Shown: piece by piece, positions 35,801-43,682 of the stretch
Layout: each line of letters opens with the position of its first letter
Numbering within the stretch: the stretch's first letter is position 1
Assembly: GCA_965218555.1 (NCBI GenBank)
Contig: OZ244625.1
Span: forward strand, 1,364,001-1,428,000
Direction of reading: 5' to 3'
Source: JAPPLB01 sp965218555
GTDB lineage: Bacteria > Acidobacteriota > Terriglobia > Bryobacterales > UBA6623
Length of the DNA: 64,000 nucleotides
The notes under the pieces: generated by a model
Seen by the model: only the letters and a program-made list of their open reading frames with translations
Told to the model about the DNA's origin: nothing
Databases searched by the model: none
Translations under genes and position numbers: made by a program

Positions 35801-36648
35801 AACATCGCAAGGTTTACCCGGGGAAGGATGACGCTTACATCGCCAACGGTGAGATCGGCATGACCGTCGGTTTCTTCAGGAAAAAGGGGCTTCCGGACCT
35901 ACGCTGGAAACTTGAGGTTGAGTTCTCTTCGCAACCCGGCTTCAAGTACGACTTCACCAGTCGTGACTTCGGGGAAGAAAGCAATCCGGTCCTCGAACTT
36001 GCCTATGCGCTGACTGTGCACAAATCCCAAGGCAGCGAGTTCGGCACAGTCATCCTCGTGCTGCCGAATCCTTGCCGCCTGCTCTCGCGCGAACTACTCT
36101 ATACCGCACTCACGCGCCAGAAAGATCGCATAATCATCCTGCACCAGGGCCCGCGCAGCGAGTTGCGCAAGTATTCCTCGGACGACCGCTCCGAAACAGC
36201 GCGGCGCTTGACCAACCTCTTCGTCGCGCCGTCACCTGTCGAGATCAATGGCCTCTTCTTCGAGGATTATCTGATCCACCGTACTGCGCGTGGAGAAATG
36301 GTGCGCTCAAAGTCTGAAGTGATCATCGCGGATCATCTTGCCAATAATAACGTCGAGTATGGCTACGAACAGCCGCTCACAATCGGGGATGTCACCAAAT
36401 ATCCCGATTTCACCATTGAGGACATGGAATCTGGGTTGACGTTCTATTGGGAGCACTGTGGGCTGCTGCATGTGCCCAGTTACAAACGCCGGTGGGAAGA
36501 GAAACTCGGATGGTACCGAGACCACGGCATTATGCCGCTGGAAGAGGGAGGCGGCGAGAACGGCACACTAATCATTACACGCGACGAAACAAATGGAAGC
36601 ATCGATTCCGCTAAAATTACCGCTCTCATCACGAAGGTACTCAGTTGA
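32887..36648 (+). CDS. RecD2-like SF1 helicase with C-terminal PD-(D/E)XK-like nuclease motifs
   Basis: 1253 residues from MNYPLRHVSIRV; an in-frame ATG 18 codons earlier is less family-like. An N-terminal domain of about 350 residues is unfamiliar. Residues about 440-550 resemble the helical region of RecD2 (NPYLLYEL, then DARRIRAFTVKVLEDA and GNTLLPQDQ). Walker A is IGPAGTGKTT (about 632), motif II VIIDEASM (about 714), motif III GDPRQLPP (about 743), then TVHKSQGSEFG (about 1043) and YTALTRQKDR (about 1071). At the C-terminus SKSEVIIADHL, YPDFTI and YWEHCG fit a PD-(D/E)XK site. It probably unwinds and cuts DNA; a defence role is only a suggestion. No partner gene is adjacent; the next feature is the IS630 element. 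Confidence 0.85.
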   Translation: MNYPLRHVSIRVPWHDTGWNGSVCTAPRLNGACLKLKGIAENRDDDAEESVAGKSIKDLPQAKWPSCIVERAGFMAPFEYVRMADHPYNRGPETRHGHFKRTPLRHPPYSAPAVPFAWMLREAIESFGEEYEMNVRAEREPDLGFKTQWVQDHLNQIALLDCFASHLKPERSLCFFYAKQVPFVEDSTGGRILIGAGRVLNVGAIQEYDYTTKDLKDKLRSVLWERMIQHSIRPEFKDGFLLPYHAAIDKAAEDPEFDPAKIAAFSPADRLLEFSHASQLVSHDGAIASLLACSESLRKAEGVLPGPWSQCLQWIDARLGELWKARGPCPGLGSALSAFGLEFGTFVARALAEKAGDNADPWPLVAKMFADPKKHVPDPLAKSIGKTLCSKWSRLPDDRRALLKLVSRFDITPEQATALYVQEERAKAGIDTCDADILANPYLLYELTRLSVDPVSVWTVDRGVFPDEVIREKHPLPAPTALDAGTDARRIRAFTVKVLEDAATAGNTLLPQDQVVLGIRGLTLQPSCEVDADLMNVAKDDFGDAISEFTMASGAPALQLGRLREVGETISKAIGKRIKGKRLAVTADWRKILDKHLSAHSTAAPDKLEEKAREEKTGALTELAEARLSVLIGPAGTGKTTLLSVLCSHPEVEAGGILLLAPTGKARVRMEQFTKGLKLKGYTIAQFLSPERYDNVSGRYRLSDKPTEAGARTVIIDEASMLTEEMLAALIQALKGVHRLVLIGDPRQLPPIGAGRPFVDIVKYLAPEGVTEKFPRIGPGYAELTIRLRQASEEREDLQFAEWFSGSPIAAGEDDVFDKVVRNGRSRYISFVQWETADDMRSCLIDVLVNELKLPGGTLALKGADDIAGFDATLGGKDWNGMRFFNPRKGDNAGAAETAEGWQILSPVRSAAQGVPDLNRFIHKQFRQAMIDASRKEGRQRKHPKPMGSEEIVYGDKVINLVNTDPRLSRNKHRKVYPGKDDAYIANGEIGMTVGFFRKKGLPDLRWKLEVEFSSQPGFKYDFTSRDFGEESNPVLELAYALTVHKSQGSEFGTVILVLPNPCRLLSRELLYTALTRQKDRIIILHQGPRSELRKYSSDDRSETARRLTNLFVAPSPVEINGLFFEDYLIHRTARGEMVRSKSEVIIADHLANNNVEYGYEQPLTIGDVTKYPDFTIEDMESGLTFYWEHCGLLHVPSYKRRWEEKLGWYRDHGIMPLEEGGGENGTLIITRDETNGSIDSAKITALITKVLS

Positions 36649-36936
36649 TGTTCACCGACACCGACTAGCTCGACCTACGACCCCCACTCAACTGGCGGCT
36701 CCACGTTGGCAACATGCTCTGATTGCTAGGCTTTGAGTGGCTTCTGTGACCTGAAGGACCCTTGTCAGATCGTCCCCGTGCGCGATAAGTGCCGTGCCCT
36801 GCCGAGCATTCACACGATGTATGTGAATAAGCTTGCTGCACAACCACCGATGATCCAGTAACAGCCCGTTGTCAGTCTTATTGAGTCCCGCAAAGTATTA
36901 TGACACCTTTTAGTAATTTGCAGCATCTATATAGGT

Positions 36937-37464
36937 ATGGGCAACCCCAAAGGGGTGAAGCGGGATTTCGAGGCGCTGGAGAAGCGCCGTTTCGAAGCGA
37001 TGCGACTGCTCGACCAAGGCCTGAATCAGTCCGAGACGGCGAGACGGCTGAAGGTCGCGCGGCAAACCGTGAGTGCATGGCGGCGGCAGTACCGTCGGCA
37101 GGGACCGGCCGGGCTGCGTCAAGCCGGGCGAGCCGGGCGCAAGCCGCTGTTAGACGCCGCGCAACGGGAACGGCTGGTGTCGCTGTTGCTGCAAGGCCCC
37201 GAGGCACACGGCTTCCCCACGCCCCTGTGGACTTGTCCGCGGGTGGCTCGCCTGATCGGAGAGGAGTTCGGGGTCGACTACCACGAAGGCCACGTCTGGA
37301 AGATCCTGCGGGGGCTCGGCTGGAGCCCGCAACGCCCGCTCGGCAAGGCGCGGGAGCGCAACGAAAAGGCGCTCCGCACTTGGCAGCGGAAGACTTCCCC
37401 GGCCCTTGAAAAAAAGCCCAAACCGAAGGCCGTACGCTGGTCTTCATCGACGAAAGCGGATTGA
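36937..37464 (+). pseudogene. IS630 transposase, OrfA part (N-terminal helix-turn-helix)
   Basis: 175 codons: MGNPKGVKRDFEALEKRR, then a winged helix-turn-helix (LNQSETARRLKVARQTVSAW) and the HGFPTPLWTCPRVARLI linker of IS630 transposases. The catalytic part continues in the -1 frame, where VFIDESGL carries the first Asp. AAAAAAAG at 37409-37416 gives a canonical slippery heptamer in phase. OrfA is intact, but the full protein cannot be made because IS21 splits the next part. Confidence 0.8.
37410..37416 (+). promoter_or_regulatory. Putative programmed -1 frameshift site of IS630
   Basis: A AAA AAG lies in the correct OrfA phase (AAA at 37411, AAG at 37414). Slipping back one base joins OrfA to the frame encoding VFIDESGLSQKPHRC. 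The spacing and direction match the need of the split gene. Confidence 0.6.
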
Positions 37465-37710
37465 GTCAGAAGCCGCATCGTTGCCGCAGTTGGGCGCCGC
37501 GCGGCCAGACGCCCGTCCTAGCGTTCAACTTCAACGGGCAGAGGCTTTCCGTCGCAGCGGGGCTGACGCTGCGCAACTTCTACTTCCGGCTCGATCCGGG
37601 CGCGATCAGCCAAGCCGAGGTGATCGACTTTCTCAAAGCGCTGCTGCGTCACATCGACCAACCGTTGCTGATCGTCTGGGATCGATTGCCGGCCCACCGC
37701 AGCCGCCTGG
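37417..37710 (+). pseudogene. IS630 transposase, catalytic part, upstream fragment
   Basis: In the -1 frame this gives VFIDESGLSQKPHRC (first catalytic Asp), the NFNGQRLSVAAGLTLRNF core and LLIVWDRLPAHRS (second Asp region), then stops artificially where IS21 begins. The coding sequence resumes in the same frame at 40281 (LVREFIELSKG). Confidence 0.8.
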
Positions 37711-37836
37711 TGTAAGCGCCGGAGCGAAAATAGACCACAGGGCGGCCGTTTGAGGCCGCTGGTGGCGGAGCAAAACTAGACCGCCCGCCAGCATTTCATA
37801 AAACATTTTTGGGGTGTTTTGTGTGATGCAGGAGGG

Positions 37837-39336
37837 ATGTACTCTGTGGAGCTGTACGCACGCGTTCGCCGAGCGGTCTTTGTCGAAGGGGTCAGCGAGA
37901 GAGAAGCGGCGCAGCGCTTCGGGCTGGCGCGCGAGACCGTGCGCAAGATGCTGCGCTACGCCGCGCCGCCGGGCTATCGGCGGCAGAAGCCGATTCGACG
38001 CCCGAAGCTCGACGCCTACACGCCGATCATCGACCAGATCCTGGAGACGGACCTAGCGCTGCCGAAGAAGCAACGGCACACGGCGAAACGTATCTTCGAA
38101 CGACTCCGAGACGAGCACGACTTCGCGGGCGGCTACACCATCATCAAAGACTACGTGCGGCTGAAGCGGACCTCGCAGCGCGAGATGTTCGTGCCGCTGA
38201 CGCATCCGCCGGGGCACGCCCAGGCGGACTTCGGCGAGGCGCAAGTGGAGATCGGCGGGGTGCTGGCGAAGGCGCACTACTTCGTCATCGATCTACCCCA
38301 CAGCGACGAGAGTTACGTGCGGGCATTTCCGGCCGAGACGACGGAAGCTTTCTTGGAGGGGCACGTCGAGGCGTTTCGCTACTGGGGTGGCGTGCCGCGA
38401 CGGATTCTCTACGACAACACAACGCTGGCGGTGGCGCGGATCCTAGGCGACGGGACGCGGCAGAAGACGCAGGCGTTCTCGGAGCTGCAGTCGCACTACT
38501 TGTTCGCAGAGCGTTTTGGGAGGCCGGGCAAGGGAAACGACAAGGGGAAGGTCGAGAACCTTGTGAAGGTCGCCCGACGGAGCTTCTTCGTACCGCGGCC
38601 CCGGTTCCCCAGTTGGGCAGCGTTGAACGTATGGCTGGAAGAGCAGTGCCGCAAGAGGCGAGAGCGCCGGCAACGCGGGCATCGAGAGAAGATCGGAGAG
38701 CGCTTCGAGCGTGATCGACAAGCGCTGTTAGCGCTGCCGGCAGCGGCGTATGAGGCCTGCGAGACACGTCCTGGGAGAGTGACGTCGTTGTCGCTGGTGC
38801 GCTACCACACCAACGACTACTCGGTGCCGACCAAGTACGGACACCGCCAAGTGCTCATCAAGGGCTATGTGGACAAAGTCGTCATCTGCGCCGGCAGCGA
38901 GGAGATCGCACGGCATCGGCGCAGCTATGGGCGTGAGGGGCTGATCTTTCACCCGCTGCACTATCTGGCCCTACTGGAGCGCAAGACCGGAGCACTCGAG
39001 CAAGCAGCGCCGCTGGAAGGCTGGCAGTTGCCCGAGGAGTTTGCTGGACTGCGCCGGCTGCTCGAAGCGCGGCTCGGCAAGGCTGGAGCTCGAGAGTATG
39101 TCCAGGTACTGCGTCTGCTCGAGGACGTTCCGCTCGAAGAAGTCCGTGCTGCCGTAGGGGACGCCTTACGGCTCGGCGCGATCTCTTTCGATGCCGTCAA
39201 GCATCTCGTGCTGTGTCGCATCGAACAGCGCCCACCCCGGCTGGAACTTGAGAATTATCCCCATCTGCCCACGGCGCGGGTGGCGACGACCGCAGCGGCG
39301 GACTATCTGGCGCTGGTGGACGCGGGAGCCGAGTGA
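37837..39336 (+). CDS. istA: IS21 transposase IstA
   Basis: 499 residues from MYSVELYARVRRAVFVEGVS, the usual IstA start with GGAGGG directly upstream; a TTG 18 bases earlier is less likely. An N-terminal helix-turn-helix (ASEREAAQRFGL-type region) is followed by the DDE integrase core: Asp in QADFGEA (residue 131), Asp in LYDNTT and Glu in DKGKVENLVK. A C-terminal domain binds the ends. All catalytic residues are present, so this copy may be active. The stop overlaps the istB start. Confidence 0.93.
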   Translation: MYSVELYARVRRAVFVEGVSEREAAQRFGLARETVRKMLRYAAPPGYRRQKPIRRPKLDAYTPIIDQILETDLALPKKQRHTAKRIFERLRDEHDFAGGYTIIKDYVRLKRTSQREMFVPLTHPPGHAQADFGEAQVEIGGVLAKAHYFVIDLPHSDESYVRAFPAETTEAFLEGHVEAFRYWGGVPRRILYDNTTLAVARILGDGTRQKTQAFSELQSHYLFAERFGRPGKGNDKGKVENLVKVARRSFFVPRPRFPSWAALNVWLEEQCRKRRERRQRGHREKIGERFERDRQALLALPAAAYEACETRPGRVTSLSLVRYHTNDYSVPTKYGHRQVLIKGYVDKVVICAGSEEIARHRRSYGREGLIFHPLHYLALLERKTGALEQAAPLEGWQLPEEFAGLRRLLEARLGKAGAREYVQVLRLLEDVPLEEVRAAVGDALRLGAISFDAVKHLVLCRIEQRPPRLELENYPHLPTARVATTAAADYLALVDAGAE

Positions 39337-40100
39337 CGGCCAAGCCGAAAGTGCTGCTGGAAGCGCAGCTGAAGGCGCTGCGGCTGCCAACCTTCCTGCG
39401 CGAGTACGACAAAGTGGCGCGGCAATGCGCGGCCGAAGGTCTGGACTGTCCGCGCTATCTGCTGCGACTCAGTGAGCTGGAGCTGCTCGATCGCGAACAG
39501 CGCGCCACCGAGCGCCGCATCAAGACCGCCAAGTTCCCGGTGCTCAAGAGCCTGGAGACCTTCGAGTTCCGCTCGATTCCGTCGCTGAACAAGAGCTTGG
39601 TCCTGGAGCTGGCGCGCTCGGAGTATCTGGATCGCAGAGAGAACGTGCTGGCGCTGGGCAACTCCGGTACGGGCAAGACGCACCTTGCCCTGGCGTTGGG
39701 GCTGGCCGCTTGTCAGAAAGGCTATCGGGTCCGCTTTGCCACCGCCGCGGCGCTGGTCCACGAGTTGCTCGAGGCGCGTGACGACAAACGTCTCCTGCGC
39801 TTGCAAAAACAGCTGGCCAAGCAAGACCTGCTGATCGTCGACGAGCTGGGCTACGTCCCCTTGTCGAAGACGGGCTCGGAGTTACTGTTCGAGATCTTCA
39901 GCCAGCGCTACGAGCGGGCCTCGACGCTGGTCACCTCGAACCTACCCTTCAACGAGTGGACGGAGATCTTCGGCTCCGAGCGGCTGACCGGCGCTTTGCT
40001 GGATCGTCTCACCCACCACGTCCATATCTTGGAGATGAACGGCGAGAGCTACCGTCTCCAGCAGAGTAAGCGTTCCCGGAAGCGTTCTTCCTCCCCCTGA
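39333..40100 (+). CDS. istB: IS21 helper ATPase IstB
   Basis: 255 residues from a GTG that overlaps the istA stop (GTGA), implying coupled translation. It is an AAA+ ATPase related to DnaC: Walker A GNSGTGKTH (about residues 109-117), Walker B LLIVDELGY and a sensor VTSNLPFNEW. IstB assembles on target DNA and directs IstA. Length and motifs are normal. Confidence 0.93.
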   Translation: MTAKPKVLLEAQLKALRLPTFLREYDKVARQCAAEGLDCPRYLLRLSELELLDREQRATERRIKTAKFPVLKSLETFEFRSIPSLNKSLVLELARSEYLDRRENVLALGNSGTGKTHLALALGLAACQKGYRVRFATAAALVHELLEARDDKRLLRLQKQLAKQDLLIVDELGYVPLSKTGSELLFEIFSQRYERASTLVTSNLPFNEWTEIFGSERLTGALLDRLTHHVHILEMNGESYRLQQSKRSRKRSSSP

Positions 40101-40279
40101 TCCCCCCGCCCAGCCGCCGGCTGTTTCGAGGGGCTTCCACTACGTCCGGGGCCGCCTTAACAGGCGTCCCCCGACTTCGCTCCAGCCCCCAAAACAGCCG
40201 CTTTCAGAAACGAGTCCTATCCCCGAGATGGTCTACTTTTACTCCGCCCCAGTGGCCTAATTTTGCTCCGCCCTTGACA

Positions 40280-40548
40280 CCTGGTGCGGGAGTTCATCGA
40301 ACTCTCCAAGGGGCACATCGTGACGGAGTACTTGCCGCCCTATGCGCCGGAGCTGAACCCGGTGGAGTACTTCTGGGCCTACTGGAAGCAGCACGAACTG
40401 CCCAACGTCTGTCCGAAGGACTACCGCGAGCTAAGTGCGCGGGCTCGCCAAGCGCTGCGCCGCATGCGCCGCAAACCGCGCTTGATTACTGCCTTCTGGA
40501 AGCTGTCTTCTCTTTGTTTTGATGGACGGTATATTATGCGAGACTCAA
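40280..40548 (+). pseudogene. IS630 transposase, catalytic part, downstream fragment
   Basis: Beginning with the duplicated CCTGG, the frame continues LVREFIELSKGHIVTEYLPP and PELNPVEYFWAYWK, which supplies the third catalytic acidic residue of IS630 transposases. The frame reads through the right inverted repeat into flanking DNA (stop at 40766) instead of ending before it, so a terminal stop may have been lost. Confidence 0.8.
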
Positions 40549-40550
40549 TA

Positions 40551-41070
40551 GTAGCCCGGGGAATTGCCTTCTCGCCAGTGCAGAGTGCACTTCACATCAT
40601 GCGGCTGTGTGCGAGCCGGACAGCAGCGCCCGCACTTGCGCCGGCCCGCCTCGAAGGTTCTCACGCACCGCGCGATGCACGACTGCCGGTGATGCAGAGT
40701 GGTAACGGAACCACTACGGCCCCGTTTGTGCGCAGTAACGAGTCAACGGATTCACCAGCGCATTGAGCACATGGGATCGCACTGGCCCTCGCAAGGCAGC
40801 CGTAACGGCGAACCGCCGGTGTGCGATGTTTGGAAACCGGCTCCGCGCGCTTGCCCGACGTGGGTCGATCTGTTACCTCTTCTGCTTGGAAGGCGATGCG
40901 GAACGTGTTCGGAGACTGGGGCCCGGTCGTCTCACTCAATCGTCGCGATGGCTCCAACCCCTTGCGGCGTCGAGTTCGATGCCCTATGACGGTGTACAGG
41001 GTACAGGCGTCCCTCTGACTCCATTCGGGGTCTTTTTCTCTCACACCCTATTTTCTTCGAAGGAGGAATC
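40551..41070. other. Intergenic region, no gene recognised
   Basis: About 520 bases between IS630 and the HD-protein gene. Short open frames on both strands lack family resemblance. The last 20 bases hold the AAGGAGG ribosome site of the next gene. No RNA gene was convincingly seen. Confidence 0.5.
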
Positions 41071-41655
41071 ATGTCCGTGATTGACGCTTTACGCACAACA
41101 GTTCGGGAGGAACTCCCGGAGGTGGATCAGATTGTAGATTCGGGACTGCGGGAAAAGGTCGTCGAGGCTTGGGCCACGGCGCTGGGCCGCAGCAGCTTCG
41201 GAGCGATTGCCGAGATTCGGCCGTCGGGCAACCCCAATACGTCCCCGCTCAAGGTCGGCACGCAGGCGGACCACATTCGGGGAGTGACGCGGCTTGCGAT
41301 AGTGATTGCCGATGAGATGACAGCGATGTTCCCGGACTTGAAAGTCAACCGCGACCTGTTGATTGCAGGGGCCTTGTGCCACGATGTGGGTAAGCCGTGG
41401 GAGTTCGACCCGGAGAATCAGGCGCGCTGGAAAGGGGCGCCGCGGGCGGCCGGGTGGCCGTCGATCCGGCATCCGGCTTACGGCGTGCACGTCTGCCTGA
41501 GCGTAGGGCTCCCCGAAGAGGTGGCGCACATGGCCGCGGCGCATTCGGGCGAGGGCGAGCTGGTTGTGCGGAGTCTCGAGAATACGATCGTGCACCATGC
41601 CGACTATGCGTTCTGGGGGACGCTCGAAGCCGGAGGGCTTTTGCACGAGGAGTGA
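41071..41655 (+). CDS. HD-domain phosphohydrolase
   Basis: 194 residues from MSVIDALRTT with a strong GAAGGAGG site. The metal-binding set is visible in order: His in DHIRGVTR, HD in ALCHDVGK, His in RHPAYGVHV, His in AAHSGEGE and Asp in HHADYAFWG. HD proteins hydrolyse nucleotides, cyclic dinucleotides or other phosphate esters; this short single-domain form gives no substrate clue. It precedes the PhyH cluster by about 100 bases on the same strand but has its own strong translation signal. Confidence 0.82.
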   Translation: MSVIDALRTTVREELPEVDQIVDSGLREKVVEAWATALGRSSFGAIAEIRPSGNPNTSPLKVGTQADHIRGVTRLAIVIADEMTAMFPDLKVNRDLLIAGALCHDVGKPWEFDPENQARWKGAPRAAGWPSIRHPAYGVHVCLSVGLPEEVAHMAAAHSGEGELVVRSLENTIVHHADYAFWGTLEAGGLLHEE

Positions 41656-41758
41656 AGCGCCTCGTTGGCCCTTGAGGTGATGCTAGAATGCCTCAGAACC
41701 GCTTGAGCCCTGCGCAAGAGCCGGCGCCCCGCTTCGCAGGCTCGACCAGGAGAGTGCC

Positions 41759-42508
41759 GTGAATCCGGAGCAGAAGCATCACGATCACTACTGGCAGAAG
41801 GGCTGGGTGGTCATTGAAGGTGTCTTTCGACCGGATGAGGCAGAACGTGTCGCCGACGCCGCGGTACGGATCGCCCAGCGCGAGCAGGTCGGGCTCAGGG
41901 ACAAGGAATACGTCGATATTTCCGAGGATGGCCGTGTCGTCACTCCCCGCAAGCTGAGGGATCTGTTCATCAAAGACCCCGTCTTCCGGGAATTCTTCGT
42001 CGATCCGAGACTGTTGCAGATCGTCCGGGCGCTCTTGGGCGAAGAGCCGCTCCTGCTCGGTGATCAGACGTTTCTGAAACCCCCGCGTTACGGTTCCAAC
42101 AAGCCGTATCACCAGGACAATTTTTATTTTCGGTGCCACCCGGCGGGTCACGTGATTACGACGTGGGTGGCGCTGGACGATGTTTCTATATCGAACGGCT
42201 GTTTACGCTACATCGACGGCTCGCACCGCGGCGGGATTCTTCCCCATGACCCGATCCCCGGTGAGCCTCACAATCTCGTGCCTCCGGCGGAACTCATTGA
42301 CCTCAGCAAGGAATCACCGGCGATCGTGCGGAAAGGTGGAGTGGTTTGCCACCATTCGCAGACCTTGCACACGTCTCACCGGAACGAATCCGATCGTTGG
42401 CGCCGTGGTGCGGCGGCTCATTGGGTGACGGCGAAGGTCACTTGTGAGACGGACACGCTCGATCGAGCCCATTTCAAGAGGACCGAGCTCATGCTGTCCG
42501 GGTCATGA
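41759..42508 (+). CDS. Phytanoyl-CoA dioxygenase (PhyH) family protein, first copy
   Basis: 249 residues from a GTG start with CCAGGAGAG upstream. It is a non-haem Fe(II)/2-oxoglutarate oxygenase: HxD in YHQDNFYFR, the distal His in CHHSQTLHTSHRN and a following Arg for 2-oxoglutarate (SDRWRRGA). GCLRYIDGSHRGGIL is the typical second strand block. Bacterial PhyH proteins hydroxylate fatty acids, amino acids, quaternary amines or secondary metabolites. It is the first of a cluster with a propeller protein and a second PhyH. Confidence 0.9.
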   Translation: MNPEQKHHDHYWQKGWVVIEGVFRPDEAERVADAAVRIAQREQVGLRDKEYVDISEDGRVVTPRKLRDLFIKDPVFREFFVDPRLLQIVRALLGEEPLLLGDQTFLKPPRYGSNKPYHQDNFYFRCHPAGHVITTWVALDDVSISNGCLRYIDGSHRGGILPHDPIPGEPHNLVPPAELIDLSKESPAIVRKGGVVCHHSQTLHTSHRNESDRWRRGAAAHWVTAKVTCETDTLDRAHFKRTELMLSGS

Positions 42509-42561
42509 TCGACATCCGGTAACAAGCAGGAGGGCCTTCGGCAATCGTGGGGGAGGACGTC

Positions 42562-43632
42562 ATGAGTGATCGCATCGGTCGACGGAAATTCCTTCGGCAG
42601 GCCCGCGGCGCAGGCATCATCGGCGCTTGCCTTCTGCCGTCAGGCATGGCAGGTCTGCTTTCCGCTTCCTCATCGGCCCCGCCTGGTGACGCAGAGACCC
42701 GACTGGGCGAGGTTGTCTGGACCAGGCAGGGCCGTTTCCTGAGCACGGAAAACGCGCCGCTTTGGCGCTCCCAACACTCCGGGATGGTGAGCGTTCTGCC
42801 GTGGGAGAACGATACGTATCGCATGTTCCTTACCGGGAAAGAGCCCGGGTCCGGCTTCCAGATTGGCTGGCTGGACCTGTCACGCGACCTGGAAGTCATC
42901 CACGAAAACCCGAACAACCCGGTGCTGAGAGCCGGCAGGGTTGGCACGTTCGACTACCTCGGCCTCTGCATGCCCTTGGTCGTCAGGGTCACCGACTCGG
43001 TCCTGTATATGTACTACGTAGGTTGGGGTCCTCGTGATGCCCGCATATTCCAGAACAACGCCGGCCTCGCTATCAGCCGGGACAACGGCAACACCTGGAA
43101 GCGCTGGTCGGAAGCGAGTTTCCTGCCGCTCGACGACCAGGACCCTTTCGGTACGGGCACGGTCTTCGTGATGCGCGAGGACGTGGGCTACTGGCGGCTT
43201 TGGTACACCTCGATTCGGCCCTGGAGCACGACCGACGGCCGCCTGCAGCCTAACTATCACATCCGCTACGCCGAGTCGGAGGACGGCATCCACTGGAACA
43301 AGCCGGAAGACAATATCATCCTCGACCTTGAGGGTGCGGAATGCTGTGTCGCCCGCCCCATGGTGATCAAGGAGCATAACGGCTATCGCATGTGGTTTTC
43401 TCGGCGCGGCCACCGTTTCTCGTACCGCATCGGCTATGCCGAGTCAGCCGATGGGCGTCATTGGGTACGCAAGCCCATCGACCTCGAACCGTCAGCATCC
43501 GGGTGGGATTCGGAGATGATCGAGTACGCCTGGGTTCTCAAGGAAGGCGACGGCTATCTGATGTTCTACAACGGCAATGGATTTGGGCGGTCGGGCACGG
43601 GCACAATGAAGGGAAGAGTCAAGAGCGCGTGA
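42562..43632 (+). CDS. Tat-exported beta-propeller protein, glycosidase-like
   Basis: 356 residues from MSDRIGRRKFLRQARGAG, a twin-arginine signal, with GGGAGG six bases upstream. Propeller strands repeat: TYRMFLTGKE, LYMYYVGWG, YWRLWYTSI, YRMWFSRRG and YLMFYNGNG, with SEDGIHW-type Asp-boxes between them. It is a clear paralog of the propeller proteins at 24964-27500, including the shared block ASGWDSEMIEY versus ASGWDSKMAEY. The catalytic residues are not identifiable. It lies between two PhyH genes. Confidence 0.8.
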   Translation: MSDRIGRRKFLRQARGAGIIGACLLPSGMAGLLSASSSAPPGDAETRLGEVVWTRQGRFLSTENAPLWRSQHSGMVSVLPWENDTYRMFLTGKEPGSGFQIGWLDLSRDLEVIHENPNNPVLRAGRVGTFDYLGLCMPLVVRVTDSVLYMYYVGWGPRDARIFQNNAGLAISRDNGNTWKRWSEASFLPLDDQDPFGTGTVFVMREDVGYWRLWYTSIRPWSTTDGRLQPNYHIRYAESEDGIHWNKPEDNIILDLEGAECCVARPMVIKEHNGYRMWFSRRGHRFSYRIGYAESADGRHWVRKPIDLEPSASGWDSEMIEYAWVLKEGDGYLMFYNGNGFGRSGTGTMKGRVKSA

Positions 43633-43682
43633 CCTGCCTCAGAAAAACGTAACGGCAAACGAGAAACCGGGCTGCTATACCT

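Larger units (their letters stand above)
37711..40279 (+). mobile_element. Complete IS21-family element, copy 1 (2569 bp)
   Basis: The termini TGTAAGCGCCGGAGCGAAAA (37711) and, read inward from 40279, TGTCAAGGGCGGAGCAAAAT are inverted repeats. Each end carries a second internal repeat of the GGAGCnAAAnTAGACC type, the multiple-site layout of IS21. A 5-bp target duplication CCTGG flanks it (37706-37710, 40280-40284). It encodes overlapping istA and istB, both intact. Confidence 0.93.
36881..40548 (+). mobile_element. IS630-family element, interrupted by IS21
   Basis: The ends TTGAGTCCCGCAAAGTATTA (36881) and, read inward from 40548, TTGAGTCTCGCATAATATAC are inverted repeats. Both are flanked by TA (36879-36880, 40549-40550), the IS630/Tc1 target. 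Removing the IS21 insertion and one CCTGG leaves 1094 bp, normal for IS630. The transposase is encoded in two frames and is now also split by the insertion. Confidence 0.88.

Noticed and set aside
40940..40990. Possible tRNA T-arm (GAGTTCGATGCC)
   Set aside because: The stem does not pair over five bases and no anticodon or acceptor arms fit around it.
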